Shown piece by piece: positions 44,699-51,882 of a stretch of DNA of 61,869 bases. Source of the DNA: Mycolicibacterium iranicum (GTDB lineage Bacteria > Actinomycetota > Actinomycetes > Mycobacteriales > Mycobacteriaceae); assembly GCF_002101705.1 (NCBI RefSeq), contig NZ_LQPC01000035.1, positions 1-61,869 on the forward strand. The letters run 5' to 3'. Within the stretch, counting starts at the first letter, position 1. The number at the start of each line of letters is the position of its first letter. The position numbers were made by a program, and so were the translations under genes. The notes beneath the pieces are model-generated. The model saw only the letters and a list, made by a program, of their open reading frames with translations, was not told the origin of the DNA and did not search any database.

Positions 44699-45805
44699 AT
44701 GGACTTCACCTTTTCCGAAGAACAAGAAACCATTGGCAAAGTTGCCCGCCAGCTCTTCGAAGCGCGTGCCACTCCCGAGCGTCTCACCGAGCTCGAAGCC
44801 GGCGAGGTGCGCTTCGACGACGCATTGTGGCGCGAGCTCGCAGCATCTGACCTGCTGGGTATCGCGCTGCCAGAGTCCGTGGGCGGCAGCGGGGGCAGCT
44901 TCCTCGATCTGGGAGTCCTGCTTGCAGAGGTCGGCTGGAGCGTGGCACCGGTACCGGTGTACGCGACACTTGCACTTGGAGCCGATACCATTGCACGACA
45001 CGGTGATTCGGAGCTGCAGCAACGCTATCTGTCCGGGGTCGTCGACGGCAGCGTCATCCTCACAGCTGCGCTAGCTGAACCCGGCAACTCCAACCCAGCA
45101 CTACCGCGGAGCACCACCGCACGCAAGGACGGCGATGCCTGGCTAGTCGATGGCGCCAAAGAGTTGGTGCCTGCGGCTCAACTGGCACACGCGATCGTCG
45201 TGTCCGCCCTCGCCGACGGTGAGCCGGGCCTTTTCGTCGTCGACACGGACGCAGCGGGGGTCGACGTCACACAGGTGGAAACCACCAATGGCGAACCGTA
45301 CGCCCAGGTGAGCTTCGCCAACGCTTCCGCCCGTCGTCTCGAGGGCGAGGGTGACATTGTGGGGGCGTTGTACACACGAGCTCTGGTGGGCCTGTGTGCA
45401 ATTCAAGTCGGCGTCACCGAGCGGGCGTTGCGGATCGCCGCGTCCTACACAGCCGAGCGTGAACAATTCGGTCGGCCGATCGGGTCTTTTCAGGCGGTGC
45501 AGCAACGTATGGCCGACGCCTTTATCGACACTGAGGCAATTCGGTGGACGACATGGCACGCCGCATGGCTGATCGCCGAGGCCAGACTGGCTGATCGGGA
45601 AGCCTCGATTGCGAAGTTCTGGGCAGCTGAGGCCGGCGCCCGTGTCGTCGCCACTGCCCAGCAGGTGCACGGCGGTATGGGAATCGACATCACCTATCCG
45701 GTGTCCCGCTACTACCTGTGGGCCAAAGACATCGAGCTCGCGCTCGGATCTGCCTCGCAGCAACTCGCCCGCCTCGGCGCCGCATACTCGGAAGGACCGA
45801 AATGA
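44699..45805 (+). CDS. Acyl-CoA dehydrogenase, FadE28-like position
   Basis: This 368-residue ACAD has MDFTFSEEQETIGKVARQLF, LPESVGGSGGSFLDLGVLLA, YTAEREQFGRPIGSFQAVQQ and the C-terminal QVHGGMGIDITYPVSRYYLW. It lacks the GAGSD and EGGT motifs of the large subunits and fits the smaller chain of a FadE28-FadE29-like heterotetramer. The ATG has GGCGGAAC upstream. Its stop overlaps the ChsH1-like start (ATGA). Confidence 0.83.
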   Translation: MDFTFSEEQETIGKVARQLFEARATPERLTELEAGEVRFDDALWRELAASDLLGIALPESVGGSGGSFLDLGVLLAEVGWSVAPVPVYATLALGADTIARHGDSELQQRYLSGVVDGSVILTAALAEPGNSNPALPRSTTARKDGDAWLVDGAKELVPAAQLAHAIVVSALADGEPGLFVVDTDAAGVDVTQVETTNGEPYAQVSFANASARRLEGEGDIVGALYTRALVGLCAIQVGVTERALRIAASYTAEREQFGRPIGSFQAVQQRMADAFIDTEAIRWTTWHAAWLIAEARLADREASIAKFWAAEAGARVVATAQQVHGGMGIDITYPVSRYYLWAKDIELALGSASQQLARLGAAYSEGPK

Positions 45806-46254
45806 CCTCCACCGCCACGCGCACGACGACCTTGGCGTTCGACGCCGTCAACGTAGGTGACGAGATCACGCCGATGGACGTTCCCGTCACCACCACGTTG
45901 ATCGTCGCCGGTGCCATCGCCTCGCGGGATTACATGCCTGTGCACCACGATCGCGATTTCGCGACCGGACAGGGTTCCCCGGATATCTTCCTCAACATCC
46001 TCACCACAAATGGTCTTTGCGTAAAGTTCCTTCACGACTGGGCCGGTCCTGAAGCGATGGTGAAGAAGCTGTCGATCCGTCTGGGGGTACCGGCGTTTCC
46101 CAATGACCCGCTGCACTTCACCGGTAGCGTCACCGGCAAGTCGGTGTCGGGTGATGAGGGCCTCGTCGAGGTCACTCTCAAGGGCACCAACAAGCTCGGC
46201 GACCATGTCAGCGGTACCGCGGTCCTCAGTCTGCTAGACGGAGTTCAGGCATGA
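45802..46254 (+). CDS. chsH1: ChsH1-like MaoC hydratase subunit
   Basis: This 150-residue single-hotdog protein matches ChsH1 along most of its length: SRDYMPVHHDRDFA, DIFLNILTTNGLCVKFLHDW, SIRLGVPAFPNDPLHFTG and NKLGDHVSGTAVLSL. In cholesterol catabolism ChsH1 and ChsH2 together hydrate the unsaturated side-chain CoA. The ATG overlaps the ACAD stop, and the gene's own stop overlaps the Ltp2-like start, so the last three genes are tightly coupled. The symbol reflects family, not a proven steroid role. Confidence 0.85.
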   Translation: MTSTATRTTTLAFDAVNVGDEITPMDVPVTTTLIVAGAIASRDYMPVHHDRDFATGQGSPDIFLNILTTNGLCVKFLHDWAGPEAMVKKLSIRLGVPAFPNDPLHFTGSVTGKSVSGDEGLVEVTLKGTNKLGDHVSGTAVLSLLDGVQA

Positions 46255-47420
46255 GGGACGGGATCGGCGGTCGGGCAGCGCTGGTCGGCATCGGTCAGAC
46301 CGAGTTCTCCAAGGAATCCGGCCGAACCGAGATGCAGTTGGCGTGCGAAGCCGTGAAGGCAGCCATCGATGACGCAGGCCTCCGTCCCAGTGACATCGAC
46401 GGCATGGTGACCTTCACCGTCGATGAGAACGAAGAGATCGAAGTCGCCCGCAACGTCGGCATACAGAACCTCTCGTTCTTCACGCGCGTCCCGCACGGTG
46501 GTGGCGCCGCTGCGGGAACAGTCATGCAGGCGGCGATGGCCATTGCCACCGGGGCGGCCGAAGCGGTGGTCTGCTACCGGGCTTTCAACGAACGGTCCGG
46601 GTTCCGGTTCGGTGGAGCTGGTCGTCAGCCAGGCGTCACGCCCCTGTGGATGGCGCCCTACGCACCATTCGGGTTCATGACGCCGGCCGCCTGGGTGTCC
46701 CTGCACGCGCAGCGCTACATGTCCACCTACGGTGTGACCAACGCCGATTTCGGCAAGATCTCGGTGATCGACCGCAAGCATGCCGCCAATAACCCTGATG
46801 CGTGGTTCTACGGGAAGCCGATCACGATCGAGGACCATCAGCAGTCGCGCTGGATCGTCGAGCCGGTAGTACGGCTCCTCGATTGTTGCCAGGAAAGCGA
46901 CGGCGGGGTCGCAATGGTGATCACCAGTGTCGAAAGGGCTCGCGACCTGCCCAATCCGCCGGCAGTCATCACAGCGGCAGCCCAGGGGGCGGCCTACGAC
47001 GGCGAGGTGATGACGAGTTATTACCGTGACGACATCACCGGATTGCCGGAGATGGGTGTAGTGGGCAACAAGCTCTGGCGTGATTCAGGGCTCACACCCG
47101 ATGACATCTCCACCGCATTCCTCTACGACCACTTCACCCCTTTTGTGTTCACGCAACTCGAAGAGTTGGGTTTTTGCGGTCGTGGCGAAGCCAAGGACTT
47201 TGTGTCCATCGACGACCTGTCCCTTGGCGGGCGGATGCCGATCAACACCAACGGCGGGCTTCTCGGCGAGGCATACATCCACGGCATGAATGGCATCACC
47301 GAAGGCGTACGACAAGTGCGCGGTACGTCCTACAACCAGGTGGACAACGTCGAGCATGTGCTGGTCACGTCCGGTACCGGCGTACCTACCAGTGGGCTCA
47401 TCCTGGCCCCTCTCGGCTAA
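46251..47420 (+). CDS. ltp2: Ltp2-like thiolase-fold retro-aldolase (lipid-transfer protein)
   Basis: This 389-residue protein resembles mycobacterial Ltp2 along its whole length: LVGIGQTEFSKESGRTEMQL, VVCYRAFNERSGFRFG, DRKHAANNPDAWFYGKPITI, RLLDCCQESDGGVAMV, LYDHFTPFVFTQLEELGFC and the C-terminal GTGVPTSGLILAPLG. Ltp2 with the DUF35 domain of ChsH2 cleaves the hydroxylated steroid side-chain CoA, releasing propionyl-CoA and a ketone. This gene follows the same partners in the same order, so a retro-aldol step on a branched beta-hydroxyacyl-CoA is expected. The substrate may differ from cholesterol. Confidence 0.87.
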   Translation: MRDGIGGRAALVGIGQTEFSKESGRTEMQLACEAVKAAIDDAGLRPSDIDGMVTFTVDENEEIEVARNVGIQNLSFFTRVPHGGGAAAGTVMQAAMAIATGAAEAVVCYRAFNERSGFRFGGAGRQPGVTPLWMAPYAPFGFMTPAAWVSLHAQRYMSTYGVTNADFGKISVIDRKHAANNPDAWFYGKPITIEDHQQSRWIVEPVVRLLDCCQESDGGVAMVITSVERARDLPNPPAVITAAAQGAAYDGEVMTSYYRDDITGLPEMGVVGNKLWRDSGLTPDDISTAFLYDHFTPFVFTQLEELGFCGRGEAKDFVSIDDLSLGGRMPINTNGGLLGEAYIHGMNGITEGVRQVRGTSYNQVDNVEHVLVTSGTGVPTSGLILAPLG

Positions 47421-47430
47421 CCTCTCCCGC

Positions 47431-48033
47431 ATGACACAAGCGACCGCCGCCGACACCCGAGAGGCCATCATCTCGGCGGCGTTCGCCTGCATGCGCACAC
47501 GTGGGCTGGCCAAGACCACCATCGTCGACATTGCACGGACTGCTGATGTCTCTCGCAGTACGTTCTACGAGTACTTCCGGGACAAGGAGACGGTCGTCAA
47601 AGCATGCGCCGAGGCTGCCTCACAGCGCTTCTATCGCAACATGGCGACCGCCATCGATCGATACGGCGGCAGCACGCTGGAGGACAGGCTGGTCCGGGCC
47701 GCGGTATTCGTCGCGCAGGCTCGTCGAGTGGTCGAGCCCGAGGTGTACTTCGATCCCGTAGAAGTGAACCTCATGCTCACCAAGAATGCGGCCACACTGC
47801 TACAGGAATGCGCCGAGTTTCTTGCGCCTTACGTGGCGGCCGCGCGAATCACTGGCGAGGTGCGTAGGGACCTCCACGTCCCCACCGCGACGGAGTGGTT
47901 CGCCCGAATGTTGTTCTCCCTCTTCACCACACCGTCACCCTACTTCGATTCCCAGGACGATGACGCGGTCGCAGAGTTCGTGAAGCAGTACGTAGTCGCG
48001 GGTTTCGGCGACCGCAGTCCAAAGCGCCGTTGA
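47431..48033 (+). CDS. TetR family transcriptional regulator
   Basis: This 200-residue protein has a TetR N-terminus: TREAIISAAFACMRTRGLAK and the helix-turn-helix TTIVDIARTADVSRSTFYEY with FRDKETV. The C-terminal half would be the ligand and dimer domain. It follows the Ltp2-like stop by 10 bases, so it is probably transcribed with the igr-like operon. A TetR dimer would fit a 16-bp palindrome such as the sites found across this window, but no such site is next to its own gene. Ligands of similar regulators are often acyl-CoA intermediates. Confidence 0.85.
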   Translation: MTQATAADTREAIISAAFACMRTRGLAKTTIVDIARTADVSRSTFYEYFRDKETVVKACAEAASQRFYRNMATAIDRYGGSTLEDRLVRAAVFVAQARRVVEPEVYFDPVEVNLMLTKNAATLLQECAEFLAPYVAAARITGEVRRDLHVPTATEWFARMLFSLFTTPSPYFDSQDDDAVAEFVKQYVVAGFGDRSPKRR

Positions 48034-48170
48034 TCGCTCGCGACGCTGGCTGAACCCTGCGCGCAGACTGATCGGTCTGGCGCTGGTGTGCGGATATGAC
48101 TATTCTCGATAGTGAATTCCGATGTTCTCACCCATTGGCTAATCCCCGACAGACAAGCGACGGACAGCAA

Positions 48171-48737
48171 ATGCCTGCAAGTTCCTCACCGTTCATCCCC
48201 CAGGACGACCAAGCCGCGTCCGGACGTATGGTTCGCGGTCGCGGAACCAAGCACCGGCTCATGGTGCTCGCGGGTGACACATCAGACGCAATAGCCTCGG
48301 CCGGGGGACTCATCTTCGACCGCGCAGCCGCGGGATGGGACGTCGACGTCCACGTACCGGACGACGCTTACGACCGCGCGTTCCGCATTCTTGGTGTCAA
48401 GCCCTCCAAACTCGGGCATGGCTTCGACGTGACGAGTCAGCCCGACTGCATCCTGATCGCGGGCTCGCTGTACGAGCAGGATCGGTCCGTTCGCCGACTC
48501 TTTCAACGGGCAGCCAGGACGGACCGCACCGAGGTTTCTCTGTGGGGCGGCGGTTGGCCGCGCGAACTGGCGCCGGGCATCGGCATCGTCGAACACCGCC
48601 TGAGCATTGCTGCGCTGGCCTTCAAAGCAGAGGCCATGAAGGCGGTCGGCCTAGGCTCACGGTGCGCACGAGCTGAGGCTTTTTTCAGCGGCAGCTACCG
48701 AGTCGATATCGCTGCGCCGCTCCTCGCACCGGCTTGA
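48171..48737 (+). CDS. Unrecognised protein, possibly a Rossmann-like PIG-L relative
   Basis: This 188-residue protein has a central segment HRLMVLAGDTSDAIASAGGL followed by AAAGWDVDVHVPD and LGVKPSKLGHG, and later CILIAGSLYEQD. The pattern of strand, short loop, GGL helix and GWxVxV strand recalls the start of PIG-L/LmbE deacetylases, but their HPDDE metal motif is absent. The start is uncertain: an ATG at 48096 lies inside a weak operator-like site, and the ATG at 48171 has only a weak GGAC upstream. It stands alone between the TetR gene and a convergent P450. Confidence 0.5.
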   Translation: MPASSSPFIPQDDQAASGRMVRGRGTKHRLMVLAGDTSDAIASAGGLIFDRAAAGWDVDVHVPDDAYDRAFRILGVKPSKLGHGFDVTSQPDCILIAGSLYEQDRSVRRLFQRAARTDRTEVSLWGGGWPRELAPGIGIVEHRLSIAALAFKAEAMKAVGLGSRCARAEAFFSGSYRVDIAAPLLAPA

Positions 48738-48760
48738 AAGCGTGTACATCAGACACGCTT
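48738..48760. terminator. Bidirectional stem-loop between convergent genes
   Basis: AAGCGTGT at 48738-48745 pairs perfectly with ACACGCTT at 48753-48760 across a 7-base loop. It starts immediately after the stop of the gene ending at 48737 and overlaps the last codons of the convergent P450 gene. There is no T run on either side, as is common in mycobacteria. Confidence 0.5.
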
Positions 48761-49975
48761 GCGGACGGGGACATTGGACCAGCCGGCGACATTCGACATC
48801 GCCACCCGCTTCAATCCGGCACGGTCGACGTCATAGTCGGGCAGGAGGTCCAGTAGGGCATCCAGCGCGATGCGACTCTCCATTCGCGCTAGTGCGGCGC
48901 CCAGACAACTGTGCACACCGTATCCGAACGCCAGGTTGAAACCCATCTTGCGTTCGCGGTCGATATCCAGCCGGTCCGGATCCGGAAACATGCGCTCGTC
49001 ACGTGTCGCCGACGCTGTCAGCAGTAGAACGGCACTGTCCGCGGGAATCGTGATGCCGTGCAACGTCACATCACGAGTGGTGGTGCGGACCTGGTACTGC
49101 GACGGGGCCTCGTAGCGCAGGAGTTCCTCGATGGCGGCGGGGATCTTGCTGCGATCTTCACGCAACTTCTGCCACTGGTCGGGAAAGTCTGCGAAGGCCA
49201 CGATCGCGTTCCCGATCAACTTCGTGACCGTCTCGGCACCGGCCCCGCCGAGCAGCGTCGCAAACCCAGCGATGTCGACGTCGGTCAGTTTGTCGACCTG
49301 CCCGTCACGCTCGATCTCCGTCTCGATCAGTCTGCTGATCATGTCGTCGGCCGGCTTCTCGCGACGCTGCTGAATGAGCTTGTAGTAGTAGACACCCGTA
49401 TTCATCGAAGCCTCGAACCCCTCACGGGGAACGGCGATTTCACCGGGACGGCGTTCGAGCAGCAGATCCAGCCAGAGACGGATCTGATGGCGGTCCTCTT
49501 TAGGGACCCCCAACATCGTGGTGATCACCTCGTTCGGGAAGAGCGCAGAAAAGTCCGCTACGACATCGAACGACGTCGGGTTGATCGCCTCAATGCGCTC
49601 GTAGATCTTCTCGCGCACCATGTCTTCGAGCGACGCGATCGCGCGGGGCGTGAAGACGCTGCTGACCAGTTTGCGCATCTTCTGATGCTCGGGCGGATCC
49701 ATTGAGATGATCACCTTGGGAGGAGGAATGGCGTCGTCGTGCGCCTTCACCACGTCCAGGGTGGCACCCTTTGCCGAGGAGTATGTGTCGTGGTCCTTGG
49801 TGGCGGGCGCGACATCGTCGTACCGGGACAGTGCCCAGAAATCCCATTTGGCGTTGTAGTAGACCGGCTTTTCGTCCCGCAGCCGTCGGAAGGCGGCATA
49901 GGCGCCGGTGAAGAATTCCTCCGAGAAGGGGTCGAACTCAACCGGCGCCTGCGCGATCTCCTGCTCGGTACTCAC
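48749..49975 (-). CDS. Cytochrome P450
   Basis: This 408-residue P450 has GGAGAETVTKLIGNAI, EELLRYEAPSQYQVRTTTRD and the haem site FGYGVHSCLGAALARMESR. It is a clear paralogue of the P450 at 14778, with the same length and shared N-terminal FDPFSEEFF and TYSSAKGATLD segments. It starts at a GTG overlapping the CoA-transferase stop (GTGA). The unit SnoaL, CoA-transferase, P450 is read from the promoter near 51845. The two P450s probably act on related substrates. Confidence 0.86.
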   Translation of the reverse strand: MSTEQEIAQAPVEFDPFSEEFFTGAYAAFRRLRDEKPVYYNAKWDFWALSRYDDVAPATKDHDTYSSAKGATLDVVKAHDDAIPPPKVIISMDPPEHQKMRKLVSSVFTPRAIASLEDMVREKIYERIEAINPTSFDVVADFSALFPNEVITTMLGVPKEDRHQIRLWLDLLLERRPGEIAVPREGFEASMNTGVYYYKLIQQRREKPADDMISRLIETEIERDGQVDKLTDVDIAGFATLLGGAGAETVTKLIGNAIVAFADFPDQWQKLREDRSKIPAAIEELLRYEAPSQYQVRTTTRDVTLHGITIPADSAVLLLTASATRDERMFPDPDRLDIDRERKMGFNLAFGYGVHSCLGAALARMESRIALDALLDLLPDYDVDRAGLKRVAMSNVAGWSNVPVRKRV

Positions 49976-51192
49976 AGAATCGCTCCCGCTTCCTTGTACT
50001 TCTCGATCGCCTCCCAGCTGAGTCCGGCATCCATCAGCACCTCCTCTGTGTGCTGGCCGTGCTCCGGCGCACCGGGCGCTACCACCTGTCGTTCGTCGAA
50101 CTGGACGGGGTTGGTGGGCAACGCGTACGGCGTACCGTTCATCGTCGCCGTCTGTGCCACATAACCGTTCGCGGCAACTGCCGGATCCTCGCAGAGCTCA
50201 CCGGGCGTCTGGACTGCCGACCACGCCCCGGTCAGGTCGGCCAAGGCCTGTCGCCACTCGGAGAGCGTCCGCTGCGCGAACACGTCGTCGAGAATGGCGA
50301 TCAGTTCAACACGGTTCTCGTAGCGCGAGACCGGGTCCGCGAACCGCGGATCATCGATCAGTTCCGGAATATCCAAAGCGCGCATCGCTTCCGGATAGAA
50401 GCGGTCCAACTGGAGCATCATCAGCTGCACGTAGCGGCCGTCTTTCGTGCGGTACGTACCGACCAGCGGATTCGGCGCATCGGCGTGTCCGTATTTCGGA
50501 ATTGCGCTTCCGCCGTGAATTTGGCTGACAGCAACATCGGGGCTGAGATTCCATGCGGCTAGGCCGAGCAACGACACGTCGACCACCGACCCTTGGCCGG
50601 TTGTGGCTTTCTTGTACAACGCCGCGGCGATGCCACCGGCGATCGTCATGCCGCCGAGAAGGTCGCCGAAAGCCGGGCGTGATCGGACCAGCTCATCGCG
50701 CTCCTCGGTGAGAACCGTCGCAATTCCCCCCCGCGCCCAGTAGGAGACACCGTCGTAGCCAGCCTTGTCCGCGTCAGGCCCTTTCGGGCCGTGACCCGAT
50801 CCGCGGACGTAGACGACACTTGGGTTCACGGCCCGGATGTCGTCGACATCGATGCCCATCTTCTTTCGCCGATGCGGCAGATAACTCGTGAGAAACACGT
50901 CGCAGCTTTTCGCGAGCTCTCGAACCACCTCCTGACCGCCCGGTGTGCTCAGGTCGACGCCGATCGATTTCTTGCCGCGATTGGGGATTTCGATCATGTA
51001 GTTGACCGAATCGCCGCCGGCATCCACGATGCCCATGGTGACCAGCCCACGCTGCGGATCGCCGCCGTCGCGTGGTTCGACCTTGATGACTTCTGCTCCC
51101 CATTCCGCGAGCACAGCCCCGGCCGAGGGCACGAATGTCCAGGCGGCGACTTCAAGCACGCGCACTCCGCTAAGCACGTTATCTGTGGAAAT
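49972..51192 (-). CDS. CaiB/BaiF (class III) CoA-transferase
   Basis: This protein of about 406 residues begins LSGVRVLEVAAWTFVPSAGA, VLAEWGAEVIKVEPRDGGDP, and has NRGKKSIGVDLSTPGGQE, VYVRGSGHGPKGPD and DLLGGMTIAGGIAAALYKKA, the usual class III motifs. I place the start at an ATT at 51192 because a perfect GGAGG (51198-51202) lies five bases before it and the protein then starts where the family does. GTG codons at 51246, directly after the SnoaL stop, and at 51177 are alternatives. It would move CoA between carboxylic acids in the pathway. Confidence 0.82.
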   Translation of the reverse strand: MSTDNVLSGVRVLEVAAWTFVPSAGAVLAEWGAEVIKVEPRDGGDPQRGLVTMGIVDAGGDSVNYMIEIPNRGKKSIGVDLSTPGGQEVVRELAKSCDVFLTSYLPHRRKKMGIDVDDIRAVNPSVVYVRGSGHGPKGPDADKAGYDGVSYWARGGIATVLTEERDELVRSRPAFGDLLGGMTIAGGIAAALYKKATTGQGSVVDVSLLGLAAWNLSPDVAVSQIHGGSAIPKYGHADAPNPLVGTYRTKDGRYVQLMMLQLDRFYPEAMRALDIPELIDDPRFADPVSRYENRVELIAILDDVFAQRTLSEWRQALADLTGAWSAVQTPGELCEDPAVAANGYVAQTATMNGTPYALPTNPVQFDERQVVAPGAPEHGQHTEEVLMDAGLSWEAIEKYKEAGAIL

Positions 51193-51246
51193 GAGGTCCT
51201 CCAATAGATCGATGATGATCGTGCGTGCTCTTCGAGAGCACGCCAC

Positions 51247-51813
51247 TTACGGTCTCGTCGACAGCCGGCCAGGCAGCGCCGGATCCCCTTCCTCCCAGAA
51301 GCGACGCCATGACTCCATGCGCTGCGGCATGGCCGCGCGCAATTCCACATCCGCGGGCCAGCGGATGAAATCGGGACCTGGTCGTTCGGTCACGTCGACC
51401 GAGTACCACGGATACTCACGGCGTCGCACGAAATACCATCTGCCGTTGCGGCGCTCATAGACATCGTCGTATCTCATGGTGATGACAAACCAACCCGTGC
51501 CGTCCTCGTGTTCGGCGCGACAGTACACGGAACCGGTGGCATGGCCGGCGTCGATCACATCGAATTGGTGTCCGCCGATGAGGTGAATGCTTCGATAGAA
51601 CCGCCTGAGCACCTTGTCGTACCAGCGCCTGAGTGCGTCCCTACCGCGGCCTTCCGACCCCGCCTCGACATCGTCGACGAAGAGACCAACCAGCCCGTCG
51701 ACGTCTCTGGCGTCCAGCGCCATCGCATACCGGCTGGGCAACTGACTCAGCTCCAGCGCTGCTTCCACGCGGCCCATCCGATCGGTCAGAGCCCGACTTG
51801 CGGCAGCGTCCAC
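51247..51813 (-). CDS. SnoaL-like/NTF2-like protein
   Basis: This protein of about 188 residues has SRYAMALDARDVDGLVGLFV, the SnoaL-like opening, then GHQFDVIDAGHATGSVYCRA and ERRNGRWYFVRRREYPWYSV. The family covers cyclases, isomerases and hydroxylases acting on ring compounds. I start at a GTG at 51813, a few bases after TACACT, a possible -10 box, so the message may be leaderless; an ATG at 51864 would overlap the promoter region. It is the first gene of the SnoaL, CoA-transferase, P450 operon. Confidence 0.72.
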   Translation of the reverse strand: MDAAASRALTDRMGRVEAALELSQLPSRYAMALDARDVDGLVGLFVDDVEAGSEGRGRDALRRWYDKVLRRFYRSIHLIGGHQFDVIDAGHATGSVYCRAEHEDGTGWFVITMRYDDVYERRNGRWYFVRRREYPWYSVDVTERPGPDFIRWPADVELRAAMPQRMESWRRFWEEGDPALPGRLSTRP

Positions 51814-51844
51814 GCGAACAGTGTAAACGGCACTGGCACGATTC

Positions 51845-51860
51845 GAGAACCATGGTTCTC
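51845..51860. promoter_or_regulatory. Perfect candidate operator (GAGAAC-CATG-GTTCTC)
   Basis: This 16-bp perfect palindrome lies between the reverse SnoaL operon and the forward acyl-CoA ligase gene. Possible -10 boxes flank it: TAGAGT at 51869-51874 for the forward gene, with the ATG at 51883, and TACACT on the reverse strand. A dimer bound here would block both promoters. It is one of four full matches to GAGAAYNNNNRTTCTC. Confidence 0.68.
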
Positions 51861-51882
51861 GCATTCGGTAGAGTCGGTACCC

